DNA of 64,000 nt from JBGQAS01 sp963699305 (GTDB lineage Bacteria; Chloroflexota; Anaerolineae; Anaerolineales; Anaerolineaceae): NCBI GenBank assembly GCA_963699305.1, contig OY969431.1:992001-1056000 (forward strand). Reading direction: 5' to 3'. Positions 57,074 through 64,000 of the stretch are shown here, in pieces. The number at the start of each line of letters is the position of its first letter. Position 1 is the first letter of the stretch. Under the pieces are notes generated by a model. That model was given only the letters and a program-made list of their open reading frames with translations, had not been told where the DNA came from and searched no databases. The translations under genes and the position numbers were made by a program.

Positions 57074-58337
57074 TTTTATCTCCTTTGAATTCCTTCACAA
57101 TTTCTTCCTTTTTCAGTAATTTATTTTTCCGTGGTGGATGGTTTATCTTCTTGCGCACAAAGAGCTTTTTCAAAGTAATGAGGATTTTATTGGGACTAAG
57201 TTCGCGATGAACCGTCTGAATATATATCCATGGATCTTCATCAAGCATTTTATAGCGCGAAAAATCAAAAAGCAACTTGATCGTTGCCAGAATTGGTGCA
57301 GCCAGGATCAACCCAATCACGCCGAAGAGTTCCAGGCCCACCAAAGCAGCGATCATCACTGCTGCTGGGTGGAGTTTAAGAGCATCTGCCATCAATCGCG
57401 GTGTAACAAATAGATCAAAAATATTATCAACGACATATGCGATAACAGCAACCATGATGGCATATGCCAACGGATCCATATTGAATAATGTTGTACCCTG
57501 GAAATAGGAAACAAATCCGTAGGTGATCCAGGTGATCAACGGACCGATGTAAGGGATGAATCGTGCCAACCCTGCCATTAATGCCAGTCCGAAGAAATAT
57601 TTAACTCCTAAAGCACCAAGTAATATCGTATATATGCCAACGGTGAGGACAAGGATCAATATCTGCCTCCGCAGGAACGCATTCCAGATATGACTGAGTT
57701 CCTGACCGATCCGTTTGATATCTTCAGAATACTTGGGTATTTGAAAATTAATTAAACGACCTTTAATGCCATCCGTTTCATGAAGGATAAAATATGAAAT
57801 TAGAACGGCAAATAATAACCAACCGATCGCTGTTACAGCGCCTGTCGCAAGTTGACCAATAAGTTGTGCTGTCTCCGATAACGCAGGTTGTAATGCCCCA
57901 AGGATTTGTTGGGCAAACGGCAATAAGTCGATCTTTGAAAGATCTATCACCCATCTGCCAATCAAAATGGGTTGTGTGAGGAATTGTTCCACAGATGCGG
58001 GAAAAGTTTTAGATATGGTTTGTAGGAGGGCGATTAATTTCTGGAGTTGATCAAGAATGGCTATCCCGCCCCATGTCAGAAGACCAAGTAGGATAAGGAT
58101 AAAAATCAAATACAAGATATTTACACTTGCTTTCCATTTCAGTTTTAACCACGCTTGAATCTTTTTTGCGACTGGTAATAGTAAATAAGCCAGAATGAAA
58201 GCAATAATCAAAGGGCTGATCAAGAATTGGAATTTAATTAACAATCCAGCAATGATCACAATAAAAATCAGTGCTGCGACGAGTTTGAAGGAAGTGCTCC
58301 ACTTGGGAGAAGTTTGAGAATCCGGTTTATTAATCAT
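57066..58337 (-). CDS. AI-2E family transporter (PerM-like)
   Basis: The 423-residue protein has about eight transmembrane helices, the family motif PLIIAFILAYLLLP near residue 45 and, in the C-terminal half, ARFIPYIGPLITWI and YVVDNIFDLFVTPRLMADALKLHPA. It belongs to the AI-2E/TqsA/PerM family of putative small-molecule or ion/H+ transporters; the substrate is unknown. It is first in an apparent operon with the small protein, the isomerase and the MFS gene. Confidence 0.9.
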   Translation of the reverse strand: MINKPDSQTSPKWSTSFKLVAALIFIVIIAGLLIKFQFLISPLIIAFILAYLLLPVAKKIQAWLKLKWKASVNILYLIFILILLGLLTWGGIAILDQLQKLIALLQTISKTFPASVEQFLTQPILIGRWVIDLSKIDLLPFAQQILGALQPALSETAQLIGQLATGAVTAIGWLLFAVLISYFILHETDGIKGRLINFQIPKYSEDIKRIGQELSHIWNAFLRRQILILVLTVGIYTILLGALGVKYFFGLALMAGLARFIPYIGPLITWITYGFVSYFQGTTLFNMDPLAYAIMVAVIAYVVDNIFDLFVTPRLMADALKLHPAAVMIAALVGLELFGVIGLILAAPILATIKLLFDFSRYKMLDEDPWIYIQTVHRELSPNKILITLKKLFVRKKINHPPRKNKLLKKEEIVKEFKGDKNG

Positions 58338-58381
58338 ATTTATGATATTGATTGTAAACAGCTATCTGGGTTTTTGCAATG

Positions 58382-58414
58382 AAAAAGGCTGGGCAAAAAT
58401 ATTTTCACCCAGCC
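58382..58414 (-). terminator. Terminator downstream of the FHA gene
   Basis: On the minus strand GGCTGGG/CCCAGCC is followed by T5. It lies between the FHA gene and the AI-2E gene. Confidence 0.8.
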
Positions 58415-58432
58415 CATAAGAATGTTTTCCAA

Positions 58433-59083
58433 TTATGGCAATGGCAGACAAACTGTTGGATTGATGCTATGCAAGATATTACCGAAAATATTGCACCATG
58501 AATTTGTGAGATCAATTATCCAAAGGGGGATGAGACATAATAATATCAGAGCGACCACTGCAATGATGATAATCCATGCCCAAGTGGGTAACTTTTTCTT
58601 GGGTGCTGGAACAGGGATCTGATCTCCAATCGCTTCTCCTGGGTTGTCAACCGGTGATGGGAATATCGGCTCTGGAACGACAGGCCGTTTTTCGGCACCA
58701 CTGGAGGGGATGGGTGGCATGGCTCTCGCACCCAGCTTGGTTGGAATATGTTTTACAGCACCGGGAATTGTAGCTTCCAGGTTGTCTCCTTCAAAGTTGA
58801 AACTGATATTCTCCCCCAGTAGGACAACATCATTATTTTTCAATAATGTTGGTTCGGTGATACGTTTGGTATTTACAAAAGTTCCATTAGTGGAACCCTT
58901 ATCCTCAACCATATACCCTTTTTCCCCCAAGAATAAGTGAGCGTGGTAACGGGAAACTTCAGGATCATTGATAACGATTTCGTTATGTCCATCCCGCCCG
59001 ATTCCTAAATCAGGTTTATCAAGGACAATTTCTTTGCCTTGGTCAGGCCCAGTTTGAATAATGATTCGAAAATTCACGGGCAT
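58433..59083 (-). CDS. FHA-domain membrane protein
   Basis: The 216-residue protein starts with an FHA domain (residues 20-100): GIGRDGHNEIVINDPEVSRYHA with the phosphothreonine-binding Arg, Ser and His region, and DKGSTNGTFVN. A Pro-rich linker and one transmembrane helix (WAWIIIIAVVALILLCLIPLW) follow, with a short Cys-containing C-terminal tail. It probably recruits phosphorylated partners to the membrane. It has its own terminator downstream. Confidence 0.9.
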   Translation of the reverse strand: MPVNFRIIIQTGPDQGKEIVLDKPDLGIGRDGHNEIVINDPEVSRYHAHLFLGEKGYMVEDKGSTNGTFVNTKRITEPTLLKNNDVVLLGENISFNFEGDNLEATIPGAVKHIPTKLGARAMPPIPSSGAEKRPVVPEPIFPSPVDNPGEAIGDQIPVPAPKKKLPTWAWIIIIAVVALILLCLIPLWIIDLTNSWCNIFGNILHSINPTVCLPLP

Positions 59084-59168
59084 GGTAACCTCCTCTTGTG
59101 ATTGGCAACCTAAATGTAGCCAATGAATGCTGCTCTGTCAAAGTCTGGATGTACCACTAATAAAAAAA

Positions 59169-59335
59169 CCCCGCCATGCCGTGTGCTGCAAAGTTTTGAA
59201 CCTGCTTTCGCAGGTGGATCCTGACCAGAAGCTTCGCCTTGGCTTGCGCCTATCGCGTTACGCTCATGAGTGCAGGATCCGTTTGATAAGTGTTGGCTCA
59301 AAACCGATAGTGCTGCATCACGAACACAGCAGGGT
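59169..59335 (-). ncRNA. ssrS: 6S RNA
   Basis: The minus-strand RNA is about 167 nt. The 5' end CCCTGCTGTGT pairs with the 3' end ACGGCATGGCGGGG region to form a long closing stem of about 11 pairs. The interior has TTCGT, TTTTGAGCC on the left arm and TTCAAAAC on the right, in the positions of the 6S central bubble, plus an apical hairpin-rich part with GCGTAACGCGATAGGCGCAAGCC. It ends in T7 after GGGG, a rho-independent end. 6S binds housekeeping RNA polymerase in stationary phase. Alternative names for this structure are unlikely. Confidence 0.78.
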
Positions 59336-59341
59336 ATATTT

Positions 59342-59350
59342 TTTATACCA
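59342..59350 (-). promoter_or_regulatory. Extended -10 promoter of the 6S RNA
   Basis: On the minus strand TGGTATAAA is an extended -10 ending 6-7 nt before the 5' end of the paired 6S structure (59335). Confidence 0.6.
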
Positions 59351-59379
59351 CAAATAAAAACAAATGTGTAGTCACTATC

Positions 59380-59408
59380 TTGACACCCTATTATGGTCTC
59401 GCTATACT
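59380..59408 (+). promoter_or_regulatory. Consensus promoter of thpR, leaderless
   Basis: TTGACA (59380-59385) and TATACT (59403-59408) with exactly 17 nt spacing end 7 nt before the ATG at 59416. No Shine-Dalgarno sequence fits. Confidence 0.85.
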
Positions 59409-59415
59409 CTTTTGA

Positions 59416-60009
59416 ATGCAATCCATAAGAGCATTTATTGCAAGCGATCTTTCCCCAAAAACCAAACAATTGCTCAAATCCATCTTGGTTGAATTTCAAA
59501 AGAAATCTGATCGCCATTTCCGATGGATACCAATAGAAAATATTCATCTTACATTAAAATTCATCGGGAACATCGAATTTATCAAACTTGAGCGTTTAAT
59601 AACAACGCTTGCAGCTGCTGTCTCAAGAAGGCCAGTAATTGCGTATGACTTGGGAGGATTTGGTGTTTTCCCCAATTTGGATCACCCAAGAATATTTTGG
59701 TTAGGAATAAAAGCTCCAATTGCATTAAACGAACTAGTTGACACTATTGAAAAAAATGCTGCGAACATTGGAATCCAGCGCGAAACTCGACCATTTACTC
59801 CACATCTGACATTGTGCCGGTTCCAGCAAGACATGGATAAAACATCAATCCGCGATTTTTTAAATTCCCTCTCTCCTACTTTACTCAATTTTTCTTATCA
59901 GGATTGCGTCACTAATTTAACAATATATAAAAGCGCACTTACTCCAAACGGCTCGGTTTACACACCAATCGCCAAGCTTGGCATGCAAAAGAATCCACCA
60001 TCCGTATGA
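59416..60009 (+). CDS. thpR: RNA 2',3'-cyclic phosphodiesterase
   Basis: The 197-residue protein is of the 2H phosphoesterase family (2'-5' RNA ligase / ThpR). Two HxT motifs, IHLTLKFIGN near residues 43-52 and PHLTLCRFQ near residues 128-136, form the active site. The strong promoter whose -10 lies 7 nt before the ATG suggests a leaderless transcript. It is divergent from 6S RNA and followed by rsfS. Confidence 0.92.
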   Translation: MQSIRAFIASDLSPKTKQLLKSILVEFQKKSDRHFRWIPIENIHLTLKFIGNIEFIKLERLITTLAAAVSRRPVIAYDLGGFGVFPNLDHPRIFWLGIKAPIALNELVDTIEKNAANIGIQRETRPFTPHLTLCRFQQDMDKTSIRDFLNSLSPTLLNFSYQDCVTNLTIYKSALTPNGSVYTPIAKLGMQKNPPSV

Positions 60010-60038
60010 TAAAATCAATGCTCAAAATGAGGTGAATC

Positions 60039-60383
60039 CTGAATACACTTGAAATTGCACACGAAATCATCAATACACTCGAAGAGAAGAAAGCAGAAGA
60101 TATTTTGTTCATGGATATTTCTGAAATTTCCAGTTTTACCGATTTCTTTATCATCTGCTCTGGAACAAGTCGTAGGATGTTGTCTAGTCTTGCTGATGCT
60201 GTCAACGATATGGTTCGCAAGAATTTTGAGATGCATCCCAAACAGGAAGGCAGGTCCGATGGCGGATGGCTTGTTCTGGATATCGGTGATATTGTCGTAC
60301 ACTTATTTTCTCCTGATCAGCGGGAATATTATGATCTTGAACAGCTTTGGAGCCATGGGAAAACACGTTTGCGATTGACCTGA
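60039..60383 (+). CDS. rsfS: Ribosomal silencing factor RsfS
   Basis: The protein matches RsfS (DUF143/Iojap), which blocks 50S subunit joining in starvation: LEIAHEIINTLEEKKAEDI, ISEISSFTDFFIICSGTSRRML, GGWLVLDIGDIVVHLFSPDQREYYDLEQLW. The start is uncertain. The conserved N terminus begins upstream of the first ATG (60105), with GAGGTG at 60029-60034 and a CTG at 60039 in frame; a lost T (TTG) is also possible. Full length about 114 residues. Confidence 0.85.
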   Translation: MNTLEIAHEIINTLEEKKAEDILFMDISEISSFTDFFIICSGTSRRMLSSLADAVNDMVRKNFEMHPKQEGRSDGGWLVLDIGDIVVHLFSPDQREYYDLEQLWSHGKTRLRLT

Positions 60384-60483
60384 AATTAAGGATACTTTGT
60401 TGATTGAGCGGGGGAAATTTGTCACTATCATTTATCGCTTTTATCAATTATCCTGTCAAAAGATTTCATTATTGAGGTGTAAA

Positions 60484-60935
60484 AATGTTTCGCATTAGTC
60501 GTAGATTGGATTACGGATTACAGTTTAATGATCGCACTCGCAGCAACGACGGATGGAGCTCCTCGCCCCACTGCTTATCTTGCGAAGGAACTTAATATAC
60601 CACTACCATTCTTGCATCAAATCGGTCATACATTGATGCAGGCTGGGTTGGTGAAAGCATCCCCGGGACCGCATGGTGGTTTAAAAATCAACCAACCTGC
60701 AGAAAAAATCACTGTGATTAATATTGTTGAAACTCTGGAAGGGAACGTGTGTATCAATCCAACAGAAGGAAATCTTCCGACAAATCAAAACAGCAATCCA
60801 TGCCCAACATCATTCATTTGGGAAGAATTGCAGAGCAATATCATGAAGCAATTATCTTCTGTAACTCTTGCATCCTTGGTGCAAAGAGCTAAAACCAGTC
60901 CAATATTTGATTTCGCTTTTAATAAACCTAAATAG
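60484..60935 (+). CDS. Rrf2 family transcriptional regulator (frame broken)
   Basis: The first frame (ATG 60484) gives MFRISRRLDYGLQ, and a second from about 60528 continues LMIALAATTDGAPRPTAYLAKELNIPLPFLHQI, a winged helix-turn-helix of the Rrf2/IscR type, with the recognition region AGLVKASPGPHGGLK. One extra T in CAGTTTAATG near 60531-60534 causes the break. Two Cys (CINPTEG and NPCPTSF) could ligate an iron-sulfur cluster, fewer than the three of IscR. About 150 residues. It sits between rsfS and bcp; regulated genes are unknown. Confidence 0.88.
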
Positions 60936-60940
60936 TACAA

Positions 60941-60969
60941 AAAAAGCAGCCTGTTGGCTGCTTTTTTTT
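60941..60969. terminator. Terminator after the Rrf2 gene
   Basis: GCAGCC/GGCTGC with loop TGTT, flanked by A5 and T8; it can also serve the convergent bcp gene. Confidence 0.93.
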
Positions 60970-61426
60970 ATTTTAATTCTGCCAGCACTTCCTTGCTGTG
61001 ATCCGCTGGTTTAACTTCTTTATACTCTTTGATTACTTTTCCATCTTTCCCAATGAGGAAGGAGGTTCTGAAAATCCCATCGTATTCCCGCCCCATGAAT
61101 TTTTTTGTTCCCCATACGCCATACATGGAAGCTACTTTGTGGTTTTCATCTGCCAGTAATGTAAAAGGTAAATGGTATTTAGTTTTAAATTTTTCGTGAG
61201 ATTTTGGGGAATCCGGACTTACTCCTAAAATCACAACTCCGGCTTGTTCATATTGGGTGTAATCATCACGAAAATTACATGCTTCGGTTGTACACCCCGG
61301 TGTATCATCTTTGGGATAAAAATATAATAAAACGGGTTTGCCCAAATAATCAGACAGTTTATGTTTTTTTTCAGTTTCATCAAGGAGGGAAAAATCAGGA
61401 GCCAAAGTATTCATTTTTATAGTCAT
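60968..61426 (-). CDS. bcp: Peroxiredoxin (BCP/Prx-Q type)
   Basis: From ATG 61426 (GAGGT 4 nt upstream; a longer frame to 61483 is not supported) the protein has 152 residues. The peroxidatic Cys lies in KDDTPGCTTEACNFRD, with the second Cys 5 residues on, as in the BCP/Prx-Q group, and GVSPDSPKSHEKF and FLIGKDGKV complete the thioredoxin fold. It reduces hydrogen and organic peroxides using thioredoxin. Starts 69 nt from the moeA-LysR stop on the same strand. Confidence 0.94.
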   Translation of the reverse strand: MTIKMNTLAPDFSLLDETEKKHKLSDYLGKPVLLYFYPKDDTPGCTTEACNFRDDYTQYEQAGVVILGVSPDSPKSHEKFKTKYHLPFTLLADENHKVASMYGVWGTKKFMGREYDGIFRTSFLIGKDGKVIKEYKEVKPADHSKEVLAELK

Positions 61427-61494
61427 ACGAACCTCAATCATGAATTCATTGTACGATTGATATTCGCTATTGACTATTAACATTCCATATATTC

Positions 61495-63471
61495 CTATGC
61501 AGGGATTTTTGCGATTATCTCCCCCATACCCTTGATGTCGTAACCGGGCATTTTACGTATCGTTTCTTTGAAGAGAGGATCATCCATTATCTTAAATATT
61601 GGTGAAAGTAACGGACCTTCAAGAAGATCCATCGGTATGACAAAATCGTATCGTTCATGAAAAAGGGGAATGAAATCCAGATCGAGCGCTTTAGCAGCCG
61701 CAGGGATTCCCAAGCCGCAATCCGATCGATTTGAGGCTATGGAAGCAGCTACTGCCAAATGAGTAAATTCTTCATTTTCATACCCACTGATCTCATCGGA
61801 TTTGATCCCCAATTTATGTAAGTGAAAATCAAGCAGCACACGTGTCCCAGCTCCATGTTGTCGATTCACAAATCGGATCTTTTTTTTCACTAAATCAGAA
61901 AGGGTTTTAATTTCTAAAGGGTTACCCTTTTTTACGATCAGACCTTGTTCGCGTTTCACCCAGGTCATCAACCTCACAGGGACTGTTTTTATATACGAGT
62001 TGATATAATTAAGGTTATATTCACCGGTCACTGGATCTAATAAATGCGTCCCTGCTATATGTGCTTCTCCGCGCTCGATTGCGATCAATCCGCCTTGACT
62101 GCCAACATTGGAAGATGCAAGTCTACGACCTTGCATCGAAAGGAATTGAGAAAGGACATCCAGGGTCATATCGTGCGAACCAATCGCAAAAATAGTATTC
62201 TCTAATTCGTGTACCGATCGGTATAAGCGAATGGTGATTTGTTTCCCAGCTTCCATTCCCTGTGTCCCACGTGGAATCACGGTGATACCATCTGCTTTGA
62301 CCAAAGAGGAAATTACCCCCGCCCCGCGTTGTAATGGCGCAGCTTTAAACTCACCGCGTACTTTTCCTACAACAACCCTTACAAAATCATCATCGCCGGC
62401 AGGTGAAGTAATCTTTTTTGTCAGGGTCGCAATGATTTCTTCCGATTTTTGATCATTTCTACCCAACCAGATATCCAAAATGGGTTTGATGAAGATTTCG
62501 CCAGTCAAGGCTGCAGATACAGGATAGCCAGGAACACCGATAATTGGCACCCAAGTTTTTTTGCTTTGTTTTGTAACACTCACCATTCCAAAAATAACTG
62601 GATGTCCTGGCCGAACAGCGGCTCCGTGAAAAATTAATTTTCCAAGGGTTTCGACCACTCTGGCTGAGAAATCTTCAGAGCCTGCAGATGACCCCGCATT
62701 TATAAGTACAAGGTCCGATTTCTCAGCTGCTGAAGTTACTTTGTTGCACAATTCATCAAAATCATCTTTCGTAATGGACGATCGACATGCAAGTCCACCC
62801 CATTGATTTACTTGGCTCGCCAGCACGATGGAGTTATATTCAATAATGTCGCCAGCTTTCACGGGTTTACCAATTTCCAGTAGTTCGGAACCCGTAGGTA
62901 AAATTCCTACGATTGGTTTTCGAGATACCGTCACGGTAGAGGTCCCGCATGCCGCTATTGCCCCAAGATCTACTGGTCGAAGAGTAACCCCGGTCGGAAG
63001 TACCAATTGTGTCGCGATCATATCCTCCCCCATTGGGCGAACATGTGACCAAGGAGCAATAGATTGACGGATCCGGATTTTTACAATTTTTTTATTAGAC
63101 TGGATCGAATGATCACTTTCATCAAGAGTTTCAACGTTTTCAATGGGAATAACCGAATCCGTTCTCTCAGGTAAAACGTCACCGGTATCCACATAAAATG
63201 CATTCTCTCCGATTCTGAAGAGCAAGGGGAAATTTGGTTGTGCTGACTTTGTGTCATCAGCATGTAAAGCGAAACCATCCATTGCCGATGCATGGTAATG
63301 AGGTGAGGATAATTTTGCCCAGACTGGTTTGCTAAGAACTCTTCCAATAGCAAATTCATTTACTGGAATAACTTCATCATCTAGAACACCCCAGAGATCT
63401 TCTTTCATCAATGCATTCCGGATGAGATCCATCGCTTGGTCGAGGGGGATATCTTTTATGTATACCGACAT
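61495..63471 (-). CDS. moeA: Molybdopterin molybdotransferase MoeA fused to LysR-type substrate-binding domain
   Basis: The 658-residue protein has two parts. Residues 1-405 are MoeA, which inserts molybdate into adenylated molybdopterin: HYHASAMDGFALHADDT, GDVLPERTDSVIPIENVE, VGILPTGSELLEIG, VIPGVPGYPVSA-like GVPGYPVSA. Residues 430-650 are a periplasmic-binding-protein-like domain with GSHDMTLDVLSQFL, GGLIAIERGEAHIAGTHLLDP, RQHGAGTRVLLDFHL and CGLGIPAAAKALDLDF, as seen in molybdate-sensing or LysR substrate domains. It is cytoplasmic and may tie enzyme activity to an oxyanion or small-molecule level. Followed by a second moeA. Confidence 0.93.
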   Translation of the reverse strand: MSVYIKDIPLDQAMDLIRNALMKEDLWGVLDDEVIPVNEFAIGRVLSKPVWAKLSSPHYHASAMDGFALHADDTKSAQPNFPLLFRIGENAFYVDTGDVLPERTDSVIPIENVETLDESDHSIQSNKKIVKIRIRQSIAPWSHVRPMGEDMIATQLVLPTGVTLRPVDLGAIAACGTSTVTVSRKPIVGILPTGSELLEIGKPVKAGDIIEYNSIVLASQVNQWGGLACRSSITKDDFDELCNKVTSAAEKSDLVLINAGSSAGSEDFSARVVETLGKLIFHGAAVRPGHPVIFGMVSVTKQSKKTWVPIIGVPGYPVSAALTGEIFIKPILDIWLGRNDQKSEEIIATLTKKITSPAGDDDFVRVVVGKVRGEFKAAPLQRGAGVISSLVKADGITVIPRGTQGMEAGKQITIRLYRSVHELENTIFAIGSHDMTLDVLSQFLSMQGRRLASSNVGSQGGLIAIERGEAHIAGTHLLDPVTGEYNLNYINSYIKTVPVRLMTWVKREQGLIVKKGNPLEIKTLSDLVKKKIRFVNRQHGAGTRVLLDFHLHKLGIKSDEISGYENEEFTHLAVAASIASNRSDCGLGIPAAAKALDLDFIPLFHERYDFVIPMDLLEGPLLSPIFKIMDDPLFKETIRKMPGYDIKGMGEIIAKIPA

Positions 63472-63482
63472 TATGACTCGCT

Positions 63483-64000
63483 TTATATTGGATAAACAGT
63501 AACTTGCTCACCAGCAGCCATACCATTGACATCGGCGGGGATTTGAGCCAATCCATCGGCCTTGATCAAATTAAAAATCAAATTACTTTTAAAGAAAATG
63601 GGGCTGGCAATAAATCCACTGGATGTTTGAGTGATCTTCACTGGCACATAATCCGTTCTGCCAGCTTGCGAAACAAGATTGGCATCCAATGTTGCTAATA
63701 TTGTTCCTTCTTGTTTAGGATTCTTTATGCCAGCGAGATATTCTATGACTGGCATTACAAACAGTTGTGCAATCACATATGCAGAGATTGGATTTCCAGG
63801 TAATCCAAAAACAGGTTTTCCTTCGCACACCGCCAGAATGGTGGGTTTTCCTGGTTTGATGTTGATCCCATGAACGAGGATTCCTGGTTTTCCAAGCTTC
63901 TGAATGGCGGAAGCAGTCAAATCGCGTATGCTGACAGATGAACCAGCAGTAACAATTAAAGCGTTGCACGTTTCAAAAGCAATTTTCAGTCTTTTTTCCA
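63483..64000 (-). CDS. moeA: Second MoeA protein, N terminus beyond the window
   Basis: The frame continues to the window end, so only about 172 C-terminal residues are visible. They include TAGSSVSIRDLTASAIQKLGK, VFGLPGNPISAYVIAQLF, and a MoeA C-terminal domain IV with KADGLAQIPADVNGMAAGEQVTV. It lies 12 nt upstream of the moeA-LysR gene on the same strand, so the two MoeA proteins are made together. Confidence 0.85.
   Translation of the reverse strand, partial: EKRLKIAFETCNALIVTAGSSVSIRDLTASAIQKLGKPGILVHGINIKPGKPTILAVCEGKPVFGLPGNPISAYVIAQLFVMPVIEYLAGIKNPKQEGTILATLDANLVSQAGRTDYVPVKITQTSSGFIASPIFFKSNLIFNLIKADGLAQIPADVNGMAAGEQVTVYPI

Noticed and set aside
60105..60383. Short RsfS starting at the first ATG
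   Set aside because: It would lose the conserved N-terminal helix, which reads in frame upstream to about 60039.
1..64000. CRISPR arrays, insertion sequences, prophage or attachment sites
   Set aside because: I saw no repeat-spacer arrays, transposases, phage structural genes or long direct repeats; the single recombinase-like gene lacks catalytic residues.

Overview
The window is a dense, ordinary chromosomal stretch of a bacterium that is most likely a member of the Chloroflexota, class Anaerolineae. The assignment is an inference from gene content: a mevalonate kinase followed by an archaeal-type isopentenyl phosphate kinase, an MoeA fused to a LysR-type substrate-binding domain, many cell-surface proteins with Thr/Pro-rich linkers, multi-GAF signalling proteins, a DUF3536-type GH57 protein, and a ffh-rpsP-khpA-rimM block without trmD. 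I see no rRNA, CRISPR array, insertion sequence or prophage. One tRNA (Leu, CAG) and a convincing 6S RNA are present.

Layout. 1-3650 (minus): flippase-like membrane protein, lepA, tlyA. 3730-8002 (plus): UbiA-type prenyltransferase, mevalonate kinase, isopentenyl phosphate kinase, dGTPase-like HD protein, greA. 8041-17237 (minus): a membrane protein of unknown role, topA, manC, dprA, rimM, khpA, rpsP, ffh, a polytopic membrane protein. 17363-24512 (plus): DegV, DUF1015, three secreted or lipid-anchored surface proteins (PD40 repeats, M23 peptidase, NBR1-like Ig domain), queG. 24608-31293: LysM protein (minus), an RsbV/RsbW/RsbU-like partner-switching cassette and a HAD phosphatase (plus), a DivIC/FtsB-like protein and tRNA-Leu (minus). 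31400-42849: a histidine-kinase-like protein without its phosphoacceptor His, an LCP protein, a recombinase-like protein lacking its catalytic Tyr, tilS (minus), a receiver/CpaE-like fusion, a sirtuin, a GAF histidine kinase, mutL (minus), a HAD phosphatase. 42873-48483 (plus): S41 protease, small LysM protein, S1-domain protein, pyrG, eno. 48542-50871 (minus): GH57/DUF3536 protein and an NAD(P)-binding epimerase-like protein. 50935-54507 (plus): an unrecognised enzyme-like protein, an FtsZ paralogue, and three small or membrane proteins. 54537-59335 (minus): MFS transporter, phosphoglucose/phosphomannose isomerase, small protein, AI-2E-family permease, FHA protein, 6S RNA. 59416-64000: thpR, rsfS, an Rrf2-type regulator (plus), then bcp, moeA-LysR and a second, truncated moeA (minus).

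Three themes stand out. First, the FtsZ paralogue at 52244-53383 keeps its GTP-binding signature but has both T7-loop catalytic aspartates replaced by histidine, and it sits with an unstudied set of small and membrane proteins; this is the best candidate for something undescribed. Second, several other proteins keep the fold but lose catalytic residues (kinase at 31400, recombinase-like protein at 34819, CpaE-like P-loop at 37275). Third, several genes have a -10 box only 6-9 nt upstream of their ATG, which points to leaderless mRNAs.

A caution: I count about fifteen single-base frameshifts, many in homopolymer runs and several in genes that are normally essential (topA, pyrG, eno, tlyA, rimM). 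They are most simply explained by an imperfectly polished assembly, so I annotate these as single genes with a disrupted frame rather than as pseudogenes.
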